A program made the translations under genes and the position numbers. A stretch of DNA of 51,865 nt from Phycisphaerales bacterium (GTDB taxonomy: Bacteria > Planctomycetota > Phycisphaerae > Phycisphaerales > UBA1924): NCBI GenBank assembly GCA_016741915.1, contig JACVCS010000018.1, forward strand, positions 1-51,865, written 5' to 3'. Of the stretch, positions 35,008-45,258 are shown piece by piece; the first letter of the stretch is position 1; each line of letters opens with the position of its first letter. The notes under the pieces are model-generated. The model worked only from the letters and a program-made list of their open reading frames with translations. It did no database searches and was not told where the DNA came from.

Positions 35008-35793
35008 ATGAAGAAAGCCCCCATCGTGTTCATCCGCTCAGTCGCCGCGCTCGTGCTCGCCGCTGGCATCATCAGCGCCGCCGCCTTCGCGGCGCAGCCC
35101 CAGCCGCCCGCCGCGACAGCGCAGGCCCAACCCTCGCCCAAGCCCGTCAACATGCTCTGCCCGATCATGGAGAACGAGGTGGATGCCGAGTCCCCCACGC
35201 GGCAGTTCAAGGGCGTCACCATCGGCTTCTGCTGCCCCGGCTGCGACCGCAAGTGGGACCGCAAGTCCGACGAGGCGAAGATGGCCATGTTGACCAAGAT
35301 GGCCCCGGAAGCGGTCGCGGCGATCAACGCGGCCAATAGCCCGGCTCTGAAGGTCGCTCGCGATTACCTCGCCGCGTGCGGCAAGGCGGACGCGACGGCC
35401 CTCAACGCGCTGTTCCTCGACAAGGGCCGCGCGACGGTGAGCGAGAACGCGGGTGATGAGGGGACATGGGAGACCTATCGGGATCACCACCTGCTGCCCG
35501 AACTCAAGGAGATGCCCGGCTTCGTCATGACCGTGGCGAAGGAGGACGTGCAGACCTTCGGCACGACCTCGATCGTCCGCCAGATCGGCTCGTTCACCGT
35601 CCCCGACCCCAACCACCCCGATGCGCCGCGCAAGTTCCTCGCCGCCGTGACCTACGTCGTCGTCGATGAAGGCGGGGCCCCGAAGATTGCCCACCTGCAC
35701 TGGTCGAGCCGGGCGGAGAAGAAACCCGCCGCCGACGCCAACGCGAAGCCCGAGACCGGGCACGGCGCGAGCGGCGGCCACGAGCACAAGTAA
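35008..35793 (+). CDS. Secreted TRASH/YHS-type plus SnoaL-like protein (261 aa)
   Basis: A signal peptide (VAALVLAAGIISAAAFAA) is followed by a short metal domain with the Cys pattern CPIMENEVD...GFCCPGCDRKW (residues ~47-78). Next is a SnoaL/NTF2-like alpha-beta domain (ARDYLAACGKADATALNALFL ... WETYRDHHLLPEL ... VTYVVVDEGGAPKIAHLHW). The tail is His-rich (GHGASGGHEHK). The SnoaL-like pocket has no known activity here. The combination points to periplasmic copper handling next to the pump. The start at 35008 is chosen because GGAG lies 8 bases upstream and the signal peptide begins there; an in-frame ATG at 34987 is less likely. It is followed after 63 bases by the outer-membrane factor gene. 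Confidence -1.
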   Translation: MKKAPIVFIRSVAALVLAAGIISAAAFAAQPQPPAATAQAQPSPKPVNMLCPIMENEVDAESPTRQFKGVTIGFCCPGCDRKWDRKSDEAKMAMLTKMAPEAVAAINAANSPALKVARDYLAACGKADATALNALFLDKGRATVSENAGDEGTWETYRDHHLLPELKEMPGFVMTVAKEDVQTFGTTSIVRQIGSFTVPDPNHPDAPRKFLAAVTYVVVDEGGAPKIAHLHWSSRAEKKPAADANAKPETGHGASGGHEHK

Positions 35794-35856
35794 TCACCAT
35801 CACCGTCCCGTCCCGCCGAAGCGGCGCGGGCCGATTCCCGCTTGGAGACCTTCCGC

Positions 35857-37230
35857 ATGATGCGCCAGTTGATCCGTCAGAGTTTTCGTGTCACTCGGAT
35901 GCCCGCCACACTCGCTCTTGCGCTCGCAATGGTCGCGGGCGGGTGCGCCTCGCTCGACCCCACGCCCGACATCGGCCGTGCCGCTTCGACCATCGGCGAT
36001 CGCTCCGGCGTGACGCCCGACTGGACGCAGCCGTGGGAGACGGCCTTGACGACGTGGGATGGTCGCTCGCCCCTGACGCGAGAGGCGGCGCTCGTGATGG
36101 CTCTCCGTAACAACCGCGAGATTCGTTCGCAGGTCGAGCAGATCGCTGCCTCGCGTGCCGACCTCGTGCAGGCAGGCTTGCTTCCGAATCCGGTGCTCGG
36201 ACTGACGCTGCGGTTCCCGGTCGATCCCGTGAGCGGGGGTACGTTCATCGGAGCGCAGGTGGTGCAGTCGTTCACGGCGCTGTGGCTCCGAGACGGCAAG
36301 GTGAAGGCCGCCGACGCCCGTCTCAACCAGACCGTGCTTGATGTCTCCGACAAGGCGCTGCGGCTGGTCGCGGACGTGAAGGCCACGCACGCACGCATCG
36401 CCTTCGGCGAGAAAGCACTCGCCCTGTCCGATGAGAATCTCGCGACCATCCGCAAATCCATCGACTCGCTCGACGCCCGCGTGCGCGGCGGCGAGGGGAC
36501 AACGCTCGACGTCAACCGCGCCCGCCAGCAACTGGCCAAGGCCGAGGCCGAGCGTGCGCTCGTCGCCCGCGACCTGGCGAAGGAGCGCCGCATCATGCTC
36601 GAACTCATCGGCTTCGCGGCCGAGAGCGCCGAGTGGTCCGTTGATGCAGCGGGCTCGATGCCGCTCGCTCCCCCCATCGACGAGTCGGGCGCGGTCGCCC
36701 TCGCGCTCGCGCAGCGGCTGGACGTAGCTGCGGCCCGTTCGGTCGTGACGGCGCAACAAGCCGACCTCTCAACCGAAGAGAAGAGCCGCCTGCGGGACTT
36801 CGGGCTGGGAGCCGACTTCGAGCGCGAGACCGACGGCAGCAAGTCCCTCGGCCCGGTGCTTGAAGTCGGCATCCCGATCTTCGACACCAACGCCGCGCAG
36901 ATCGCCAAGGCCGGCTCGCTCGCCCGCGTTGCCCTCGCCTCCTATGAAGCCGCTTCGCAGCGGGCCGTCCGTGAAGCCCGCACGGCGTGGATCGACCTGG
37001 ACACCGCGTCACGGCTCACCGAGCAGTACCGCGCCACGGTGCTGGCCCTCTCTGAGCGGAACCTCACGCTTGCCGAGGCCGCGCTCAAGGCGGGCCAAGC
37101 CGATGTGACCGTGCTCCTCGATGCCCAGCGTGAACTGATCGAGGCCCGTCGGACGCTGCTCGACCTTGAGCGTGATGGGGCGCTCGCCGGGATCGAGCTG
37201 GAGCGGGCGGCGGGCGGCCTATTGCGCTAG
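35857..37230 (+). CDS. cusC: CusC-like outer-membrane efflux channel (TolC family lipoprotein)
   Basis: The outer-membrane component of the tripartite pump, 457 residues. The N-terminus is a lipoprotein signal (LALALAMVAGGC, lipobox AGGC). The two homologous TolC halves are visible: EAALVMALRNNREIRSQVEQIAASRADLVQAGLLPNP (quoted in part from residues ~75-110), long coiled helices (ALSDENLATIRKSIDSLDARV), then ALAQRLDVAAARSVV, EVGIPIFDTNAAQIAKA and the final LAEAALKAGQADVTVLLDAQRELIEAR repeat region. The ATG at 35857 (followed by another ATG at 35860) has GGAG 9 bases upstream; a TTG at 35842 was not chosen. It is the last gene of the first copper unit, after which the second promoter lies. Confidence -1.
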   Translation: MMRQLIRQSFRVTRMPATLALALAMVAGGCASLDPTPDIGRAASTIGDRSGVTPDWTQPWETALTTWDGRSPLTREAALVMALRNNREIRSQVEQIAASRADLVQAGLLPNPVLGLTLRFPVDPVSGGTFIGAQVVQSFTALWLRDGKVKAADARLNQTVLDVSDKALRLVADVKATHARIAFGEKALALSDENLATIRKSIDSLDARVRGGEGTTLDVNRARQQLAKAEAERALVARDLAKERRIMLELIGFAAESAEWSVDAAGSMPLAPPIDESGAVALALAQRLDVAAARSVVTAQQADLSTEEKSRLRDFGLGADFERETDGSKSLGPVLEVGIPIFDTNAAQIAKAGSLARVALASYEAASQRAVREARTAWIDLDTASRLTEQYRATVLALSERNLTLAEAALKAGQADVTVLLDAQRELIEARRTLLDLERDGALAGIELERAAGGLLR

Positions 37231-37329
37231 AGATTTGATTTTCGGTCTATGGAAGGGTGTCCCTGCGCGGCGGTGTGGCGCTGCAACGTTGTGCCTTGGT
37301 GTAACCGTGTGCGAACCCGGGCATCGAAC

Positions 37330-37358
37330 TAGACGTACATACTGGGGGGGAGTATACT
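37330..37358 (+). promoter_or_regulatory. Copper unit 2 promoter with CsoR/RcnR-type operator in the spacer
   Basis: -35 box TAGACG (37330-37335), 17-base spacer, -10 box TATACT (37353-37358). TACT-GGGGGGG-AGTA (37340-37354) fills the spacer and touches the -10 box. This fits the TACT-G6-N-AGTA consensus known for RcnR-type operators and is the same layout as at 27589-27603. It precedes copZ-csoR, so the repressor would regulate itself. Confidence -1.
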
Positions 37359-37376
37359 TCGGAAAGGAAACCAGCC

Positions 37377-37715
37377 ATGAACACGACCACGACGAATCTC
37401 TCTTCCACCACCGCCGGCCCGGCCTCGTTCACGCTCACCATCGACGGCATGACCTGCGGGCACTGCGTGCGGGCCGTCACCGAGGCGCTGGCCGCCGTGC
37501 CGGGCGTGGGCGTCCGGTCGGTCGCGGTGGGCAGTGCGCAGATCACCGCGCTGGACGTGTTGACCGTGGCCCGGGCCGTCAACGCGCTGGGCGAGGCCGG
37601 GTACGAGGCGAAGGCGAGCGAGGTGTCGGCGGGAACCGCTGCTCAAGCGGTCCCCGGCGCTTCGTGCTGCGGCGGCGCGAAGAAGGATGCCGCGCGGGGC
37701 AGATGCTGCGGCTGA
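37377..37715 (+). CDS. copZ: CopZ-like copper chaperone with extra Cys-rich tail (112 aa)
   Basis: A single heavy-metal-associated (HMA) domain with the Cu(I)-binding loop GMTCGHC (Cys27 and Cys30), followed by the ferredoxin-like fold (VTEALAAVPGVGVRSVAVGS ... LTVARAVNALGEAGYEA). Unlike canonical ~70-residue CopZ, it has a C-terminal extension with two further CC pairs (GASCCGG and GRCCG), which may bind more copper. The ATG at 37377 follows GGAAAGG and lies about 12 bases after the predicted transcription start. It is the first gene of the unit and is followed by the CsoR-like repressor after 51 bases. It probably delivers Cu(I) to CopA or to the repressor. Confidence -1.
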   Translation: MNTTTTNLSSTTAGPASFTLTIDGMTCGHCVRAVTEALAAVPGVGVRSVAVGSAQITALDVLTVARAVNALGEAGYEAKASEVSAGTAAQAVPGASCCGGAKKDAARGRCCG

Positions 37716-37766
37716 GAGCGGCGTGCGTTGCGGCGAGCAATGTGGACAACGAAGAGGTCATCACCC

Positions 37767-38222
37767 ATGACGAAGCAGAGTTCGGCGAGCAATGGACGAG
37801 CGGGCACTGCCAAAAGCGGTGCGATCGTGAGCGGCAGAGCGCACACTCCTGTGGAAGGTACGGCCAGCGCGGCGTGCTGCGGGTGCGGTGCGGCGGCTGG
37901 GCTGGAGGCCGCGCGCGATGGCGTCGGGCCTGGCGCGCACGCGGCGGGCGTGGACCCCGACCTCAAGGCGGCGAACCTGAAACACCTCAAGCGGATTGAG
38001 GGGCAGGTGCGGGGGATCGCCGCGATGATCGGGGAGGACCGCTACTGCGCCGACATCATCCAGCAGTGCGCGGCGGTGCAGGAGTCGCTGCGCTCGGTCG
38101 CCAAGAACCTGCTGCGGAACCACCTGTCGCACTGCGCAAACAACGCCATGCACGGGGACAAGGCCCAGCAGGCGGCGATGGTGGACGAACTGGTCGCGCT
38201 GGTCGGGAAGATCGCGCGGTAA
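37767..38222 (+). CDS. csoR: CsoR-like copper-sensing repressor (151 aa)
   Basis: A DUF156/CsoR-family all-helical repressor. The core begins KAANLKHLKRIEGQVRGIAAMI. The Cu(I) ligands are in register with the known Cys-x24-His-x3-Cys spacing: Cys94 (DRYCADII), His119 and Cys123 (LRNHLSHCAN). That supports copper, in contrast to RcnR (Ni/Co) or FrmR (formaldehyde). Canonical CsoR proteins are ~90-120 residues. This one has an N-terminal extension of ~60 residues with its own Cys cluster (AACCGCG, residues 37-40), which is unusual. The ATG at 37767 has GAGG upstream; the first in-frame ATG at 37728 was not chosen. The matching operators at 27589 and 37340 are the expected binding sites. Confidence -1.
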   Translation: MTKQSSASNGRAGTAKSGAIVSGRAHTPVEGTASAACCGCGAAAGLEAARDGVGPGAHAAGVDPDLKAANLKHLKRIEGQVRGIAAMIGEDRYCADIIQQCAAVQESLRSVAKNLLRNHLSHCANNAMHGDKAQQAAMVDELVALVGKIAR

Positions 38223-38246
38223 GCACGCACGAAAGCGAGGTTCACC

Positions 38247-38435
38247 ATGAGTTGCAACTGCGGATGCCATGACGACAAGCCCCCGGCGACGGGGTGGAAG
38301 AAGTTCGTGCCGCTGATCGTGGCGGCGGCGGTGGTTGTCGTGCTGATCGCGGGGGCGGTGCTCAAGAGGGATGATGCGGCCAAGGCCGCGGCTCGCTCCA
38401 CAGCCGAGCGGATGACGACGGCGGCCACCCCCTGA
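38247..38435 (+). CDS. Small membrane protein with Cys/His head (62 aa)
   Basis: MSCNCGCHDDKP at the N-terminus offers three Cys and one His in twelve residues, followed by a Lys-containing linker and a single transmembrane helix (FVPLIVAAAVVVVLIAGAVL). The tail is basic and Ala-rich. It is likely a membrane-tethered Cu(I) ligand between CsoR and CopA. I know no named family. GAGG lies upstream of the ATG, 24 bases after the csoR stop, so it is in the same unit. Confidence -1.
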   Translation: MSCNCGCHDDKPPATGWKKFVPLIVAAAVVVVLIAGAVLKRDDAAKAAARSTAERMTTAATP

Positions 38436-38459
38436 GGATGGCCGAGAAAGCGAAGGACG

Positions 38460-40922
<2,463 letters not shown>

Positions 40923-40934
<12 letters not shown>

Positions 40935-41606
40935 TTCGTTCGCGTGCCACATTCTTGAGTAGCGTTGCCGATTCTCTTCCACCCACGTCCCCGCGAAGAG
41001 ATGCGCCGCCTTCAGGAACGCGGGCGCGTCCGGGTTGGACTTGGACTCCCCGACCGTCGGGTGGAAGTACGCTGGCGGATACAGCGCGACGTCGTCGTAG
41101 TGCGCGACAACCCGGGCGATTAGCCCGGGCCCCGCCTGATCACCCACGTACCGGCGCTCGAAGAACGACTCCTCGACCATCGCCACCGCGTGCCACATCG
41201 CCGGGTGGTTGGCCGGGAAGCCCATCGCGGCGTTGGTGACGATGTCGAGCTGCTCGCAGGCGGCCCACGCTCGAACCTCGGGCGGACACATCTCGTCCAG
41301 CGGCCGCACGGGCTTCACGTCGGTGTCGAGGTAGACGCCGCCGAAGCGGGCCAGGATCTCCAGGCGCAGGATGTCCGAGCGCATCACGCAGCCGGGCGTG
41401 CCGCCGACGTTGCCGCAGGCGTCCCAGGCGTTGCGGTTCAGGATCGGCGGCAGGTTGTCGTCCGTCCACAGCCGCATCTCCCAGTGCGGGTTCATCTCGG
41501 CGAAGCGCCGTCGCCAGCGCCGCTGGTTGAGCGGCATCTCGCCCTTGCCCAGCCAGATCTGGTGCAGGACCCGCGGGATTGAGGTGGTGCGTGCGGCCGT
41601 GCTCAC
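40923..41606 (-). CDS. GT32-like DXD glycosyltransferase, second of a pair
   Basis: A capsular-polysaccharide/GT32 type sugar transferase (227 residues). The family hallmarks are [11 protein letters not shown] near the N-terminus, the nucleotide-binding [22 protein letters not shown] with the DXD metal motif (LDTDV), and a C-terminal [10 protein letters not shown] region. The donor and acceptor are unknown. GTG at 41606 has GGAGGTGGTGGC upstream and overlaps the previous stop (GTGA), so it is coupled to the gene before it. It is the last gene of the phage-type operon. A cytoplasmic enzyme (no signal peptide), it may modify the Ser-rich protein encoded two genes upstream; that is inference. 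Confidence -1.
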
Positions 41607-42226
41607 GCCACCACCTCCGCAGCCTTCGCCTGCACGAAGGCGAACGCGCCGCCATGGGCCCTGGCGGCGTCCTCGCCGTGCTCGAAGATCGCCCAGTGGA
41701 ACGGCACCACGTCGCGGAAGTGCCCGTGGTCGCGGACCACGCGGGTGAGGAAGCCCGGCCCGCTCTGGTCCCACACGCCGCGATAGACCAGCACCGAGTG
41801 CGGCAGATCGCGGATGGCGTGCCAGAGCATCGGATGGTTCCGTGTCGCGCCGAGCACCGACGGCGAGAGCATGTGCGGCCTGCTCGCGCCGTGGCTGGCG
41901 ATGGTCGAACAGAAGGCACCGACGCCAGCGACGAGTTCATCGAGCGGGCGCAGCGGCAGGCGATCGGGATCGACAAAGACGCCGCCCTCGCGGGCCAGCA
42001 CTTCGTAGCGAAGCAGGTTCAGCCGTGCCGCCGAGGCTGCGGGCTCGCTGAGCCCAAAGGTCTGCCGCCACTGGTCGTGGTTCAGGACTGGCGGCCTGGT
42101 GTCGAGCGTGAGCGCCACAACGTCCCACTCGGGGTGCATGGCCTGCCACGCGTGCCGCCAGGCGGTGAGCCGCTGCTTGTCGGGAGTCTCGCTGAGGTCC
42201 GCCGTGTAGATGACCTTCGGAATCAC
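41603..42226 (-). CDS. GT32-like glycosyltransferase-type protein, first of a pair
   Basis: A 207-residue homologue of the next gene with the same fold: VIPKVIYTADLSETPDKQRL, HPEWDVVALTLD and ASAARLNLLRYEVLAREGGVFVDPD. The DXD position reads VDPD, so the metal motif is retained in relaxed form. The C-terminal part (RGVWDQSGPGFLTRVVRDHG) parallels the sibling's [16 protein letters not shown], so the pair probably arose by duplication. GTG at 42226 with GGAGG (GAGGAGGCAAAGGC) overlaps the stop of the Hint gene (GTGA). Its sugar, acceptor and true activity are unknown. Confidence -1.
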   Translation of the reverse strand: MIPKVIYTADLSETPDKQRLTAWRHAWQAMHPEWDVVALTLDTRPPVLNHDQWRQTFGLSEPAASAARLNLLRYEVLAREGGVFVDPDRLPLRPLDELVAGVGAFCSTIASHGASRPHMLSPSVLGATRNHPMLWHAIRDLPHSVLVYRGVWDQSGPGFLTRVVRDHGHFRDVVPFHWAIFEHGEDAARAHGGAFAFVQAKAAEVVA

Positions 42227-43755
42227 GCCTTTGCCTCCTCTTCGATGCCGCTGCTGAGACTTGCTACGCCGCTCTGCTGCCACTTCGCCAGAGGCACGCC
42301 CTCCATGCCGCCCTCGATGAACGACGATGCGCCCTCGCCCAGCGCCACCGACTGCTGGGCGCTGCCGGAGCCCGATCCGGAGCCGGGCGGGCCGGAGCCG
42401 CTGTCGCTGCCGCTCGATGAGCCCGACGAACTGCCGGAACTCGACCCAGAACTGGACCCCGAGCTTGACATGGACGAGCCGCTGGACTTTCCGCTGCCGG
42501 AGCCGCTCCCGCTCGACGACCCGGACCCGGAGCCTGAACTCGACCCCGAACCCGACGACGAACCGGACCCGCTCTGCTGCGTGGCGGGCATGTCGTTGTG
42601 AATCCACACGCCGCCCGCCCCCCCCACAAGGAACACGTTGAGCCCGGGCACATGCACGGCCACGGTGGTCACGCGGTCACCCGACCGCGCGACCGTCTCG
42701 ACCAGCTCCTCGCTCAGGTCCTGACGCACGAGCGCATCGCCGACCTGCACGAACTCCGCCGACGCGAAGCCAATCTCGTCGCTGCGTTTGAGCAGCACCG
42801 GGTGCTCGGGCGTGAGGCGCAGGCGACCGTTGATGGTGACGAACCCCTCGTGCGATCCGATCGTCACGCTGCTGACCGTGCCGGTGACGGGCGTGAGCGC
42901 GGCCTCCGCCCACGGACGGAGCCACTGGTACTGGGCTCGCCACGGCACATCGCGGTCCAGGCCCGCCACGTCGAGCGCCGCGACACGGTCGCCCGGCTGG
43001 AGCGCCTCGATCGGCTTGACCGAACCGTCCGCCAGCACCACGGGCGTGCCCGCGAGCACGCAGTTGGAACCGGGGCCGGAGCCACCGGGACCACTTCCGC
43101 CCGGGCCAGAACCACCCGGCCCCGAGCCGCCAGGCCCGGACCCGCCTGGACCCGACCCACCGGGGCCGCTGCCGCCGCCGCTGGATCCGCCACCGCCCGA
43201 CGACCCGCCTCCGGACGATCCGCCGCCCGATGAACCACCGGACGACCCGCCCGACGACATGCCCGAGGACATGCCAGAACTGCCGCCCGACGACATGCCC
43301 GACGATGCCCCCGAACTCGCGCCCGACGACATGCCGCTCGACGCGCCCGAAGAACTCCCGCCACCGGAACTGCTCATGCCCGACGAGCCCGTGCTCGACG
43401 GCGTCTGCGAACTCGTCGGCGTCTGCGACGAGTCGGTGGTCATGCCGCTGGATGACATCGGCCCGCTGCTCGACGGGGTGTGCGTCGTCCCCGGCGTGTT
43501 GCTCGTGAACGCGCCGGTCGTGTAGAACGTGAGCGTCGGCGTGCCGCCCGGACCGGTCGTGTAGATCACGTCGCCGGTGGTCGAGTAGCTCGACGGCATG
43601 CTCGGCGTGCTGGTCGGGGTCGAGTACGTGCTCTCGGGTGTCGAGCCCGACGGCGTCGAGTAGTTACTCGACCCGCCGCCCTGGGGAGCACGTCCCGTCG
43701 CCCAGACGGGGATGTAGAGGTAGTACCGCCCCCCCACGGTGGTCCCGTCGCTCAT
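42223..43755 (-). CDS. Ser/Gly-rich protein with internal Hint (intein-like) domain (510 aa)
   Basis: Not a named phage protein. Residues 1-30 are structured (TVGGRYYLYIPVWATG). Residues ~30-230 are Ser/Thr/Gly/Pro-rich with (SSG)n and (GPGGS)n repeats. Residues 232-387 form a Hint domain: Cys232 starts the domain (CVLAGTPVVLADGS), TPEHPV carries the TxxH motif (Thr315 to His318), and the end VWIHND gives His386-Asn387. The residue after the Asn is Asp, not Cys/Ser/Thr, so splicing is unlikely and self-cleavage, as in bacterial intein-like proteins, is more likely. Residues ~390-470 are again Ser/Gly repeats, followed by a short structured tail. ATG 43755 follows GGAGGCCGCACG. It is coupled to its neighbours by 4-base overlaps. 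Confidence -1.
   Translation of the reverse strand: MSDGTTVGGRYYLYIPVWATGRAPQGGGSSNYSTPSGSTPESTYSTPTSTPSMPSSYSTTGDVIYTTGPGGTPTLTFYTTGAFTSNTPGTTHTPSSSGPMSSSGMTTDSSQTPTSSQTPSSTGSSGMSSSGGGSSSGASSGMSSGASSGASSGMSSGGSSGMSSGMSSGGSSGGSSGGGSSGGGSSGGGGSSGGGSGPGGSGPGGSGPGGSGPGGSGPGGSGPGGSGPGSNCVLAGTPVVLADGSVKPIEALQPGDRVAALDVAGLDRDVPWRAQYQWLRPWAEAALTPVTGTVSSVTIGSHEGFVTINGRLRLTPEHPVLLKRSDEIGFASAEFVQVGDALVRQDLSEELVETVARSGDRVTTVAVHVPGLNVFLVGGAGGVWIHNDMPATQQSGSGSSSGSGSSSGSGSGSSSGSGSGSGKSSGSSMSSSGSSSGSSSGSSSGSSSGSDSGSGPPGSGSGSGSAQQSVALGEGASSFIEGGMEGVPLAKWQQSGVASLSSGIEEEAKA
42595..43062 (-). other. Hint domain coding segment
   Basis: It encodes residues 232-387 of the Ser/Gly-rich protein, from the start cysteine to the terminal asparagine. 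The domain is bounded on both sides by low-complexity Ser/Gly sequence. Confidence -1.
43066..43170 (-). repeat. Tandem 15-bp GPGGS repeat
   Basis: Seven or so in-frame copies of a Gly-Pro-Gly-Gly-Ser unit directly before the Hint domain. The wider Ser/Gly-rich coding region (about 43066-43386) is also repetitive, so length variation between isolates is likely. Confidence -1.
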
Positions 43756-44690
43756 CGTGCGGCCTCCTGTTGCGGGGCGCTCGCCTTGGGATTGGGCTCG
43801 TACCACCCGTCGGTGCGGATGGGCTTGCCGCACTCGGAAGCGGCTGCCTTCACCGCGTCCTCAAAGGCCATCTTCTCGAAGACCTCCAGGGCGCTTCCGG
43901 GCGAGCAGTTGACCACGCGGAAGCGGTGCTTCTCAAAGTGCGGCCTGAGAGCCTCGAACCGGCGCGACAGCGAGTCATACAGCACGTTGTTGTGCCGGAT
44001 CGCGTTGGTCGCGCGGTGCTCGTCGAAGGCGTACTTGCGCTCCGCGTCCATCTTGAAGTCGCAGCCGAGCAGGTACACCGTCGAGAAGCCGAGGTAGTGG
44101 AGCAGCCGTAGGGCGACGAGCATGACCGAGCGCTTGCCGGTGATGCCCAGCGAGTCGGGGTTCTTCGCGTCGTTGCCCCATGAGATCGTGTCCCCAGTGA
44201 GGAATCGCTCGTGGTCGAAGTGGTCGCTGCGGCGGAAGAACAGCACGCCGGGCATCTGGTGGACCTTGAACGCGCTGTTCCGCAGCGTGCCGTCGGGGTT
44301 CATCACCTTCAGCCGCTTGTCCCACATGCAGGTCGGCACGAACTTCAGGATGCCCGGGTCTTTCCAGCCCACATCGATGAAGCGCCCGGGGTCATCAACG
44401 CAGGTCCACAGCGTGGGCCGTCGCACCGACCAGGCGTTGTTGACGGCCATCGTGACGATGCCGCGGGCATCCAGCAGCGACAGGTCGATCTGCTTGAGCG
44501 ACGGCCCGGAGAGCATCAGGAACGCCGACCGCCCCCCCGTCCCCCGGTAGAACCCGCTCAGGGACACCGACTCGAACGTCGGCGGGGCGGTGTAGAGGCG
44601 CAGGCCATCACCGGCGGGCTTGCGCGCCTTGAGCCCGGCCTGCAGCGCCGCGATGTCGGACTGGTTCTCACGCACCGCAGCACCCCCCAT
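43752..44690 (-). CDS. DUF115/phage-type sugar-related hypothetical protein (312 aa)
   Basis: Rossmann-like protein with SAFLMLSGPSLKQIDLSLLDARGIVTMAVNNAWSVRRP (N-terminal part, residues ~50-90) and a later conserved block LLHYLGFSTVYLLGCDFKM. The GPSL and GCDF motifs are typical of the DUF115/MptE-like group found beside glycosyltransferases and in phage genomes; activity is not established. The C-terminus is helical. The start is uncertain: ATG 44690 has only weak SD sequence, while an in-frame GTG at 44675 lies behind GGGGGG and overlaps the methyltransferase stop by 8 bases. The stop overlaps the Hint gene start (ATGA). Confidence -1.
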   Translation of the reverse strand: MGGAAVRENQSDIAALQAGLKARKPAGDGLRLYTAPPTFESVSLSGFYRGTGGRSAFLMLSGPSLKQIDLSLLDARGIVTMAVNNAWSVRRPTLWTCVDDPGRFIDVGWKDPGILKFVPTCMWDKRLKVMNPDGTLRNSAFKVHQMPGVLFFRRSDHFDHERFLTGDTISWGNDAKNPDSLGITGKRSVMLVALRLLHYLGFSTVYLLGCDFKMDAERKYAFDEHRATNAIRHNNVLYDSLSRRFEALRPHFEKHRFRVVNCSPGSALEVFEKMAFEDAVKAAASECGKPIRTDGWYEPNPKASAPQQEAAR

Positions 44691-45258
44691 CACTCTTGAA
44701 CCGCCCGACGATGTAGCGGGACCCCGCCTGGGGCCTGCTCGCGACGCCGACGCGGGCGATGCGCTCCAGCCACCAGTCCAGCGGCCGCACCGTCGGGTGC
44801 AGGCCCTCTCCGGCGACCGTGGTCGTGCTCGGCCGCGTGCAGATCGAGAAGATGAACCGCCCGCGCGGCACCCCGACGCGGCGCATCTCCGCAAGCGTCA
44901 GATCCACGTCCTCGGGCAGGAGGTGCTCGAGGGCGTCGAAGCTCGTCACCACGTCGGCAATGCCCGCCTGCAGGGCGGTCGCGTACATGGGTCGCACGAT
45001 GTCCGCCTCGGGGAAGGCAAAGTCGACGCCCAGCCCGTCGATGCCAAGACGCCGCAGCTCGCGCACAAGGTCGTTGCGGCCGCAGCCGAAGTCCACCACG
45101 AACCTCGGCTTGCTCTCCTGGATGAGCGGGATCGCCGCCCGGCCGTGGTTGGACGAGCCATACTTCGAGCCGGGCTTGTTCGCCAGTGCCAAGTACTTGG
45201 CCCGCTCCTTGGCACGCTTGGCATCGAGCGGCGTTGGGGTGGTCGGAGTGGTTGTCAT
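44668..45258 (-). CDS. Class I SAM-dependent methyltransferase (196 aa)
   Basis: Motif I is clear: RFVVDFGCGRNDLVREL (residues ~52-68). The acidic end of the second strand follows (GLGVDFAFPEADI). Motif IV-like FDALEHLLPEDVDLTLAEM and a C-terminal RFIFSICTRPS complete a typical Rossmann methyltransferase. The N-terminus is short and Thr/Pro-rich. The acceptor cannot be read from the sequence; the neighbours suggest a sugar or surface-protein target. ATG 45258 follows GGAGGTGCCGA and overlaps the stop of the gene before (ATGA). Confidence -1.
   Translation of the reverse strand: MTTTPTTPTPLDAKRAKERAKYLALANKPGSKYGSSNHGRAAIPLIQESKPRFVVDFGCGRNDLVRELRRLGIDGLGVDFAFPEADIVRPMYATALQAGIADVVTSFDALEHLLPEDVDLTLAEMRRVGVPRGRFIFSICTRPSTTTVAGEGLHPTVRPLDWWLERIARVGVASRPQAGSRYIVGRFKSDGGCCGA

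Noticed and set aside
43066-43386. Short regular repeats that might suggest a CRISPR or minisatellite
   Set aside because: They are in-frame coding repeats for Ser/Gly and Gly-Pro-Gly-Gly-Ser units without spacers.
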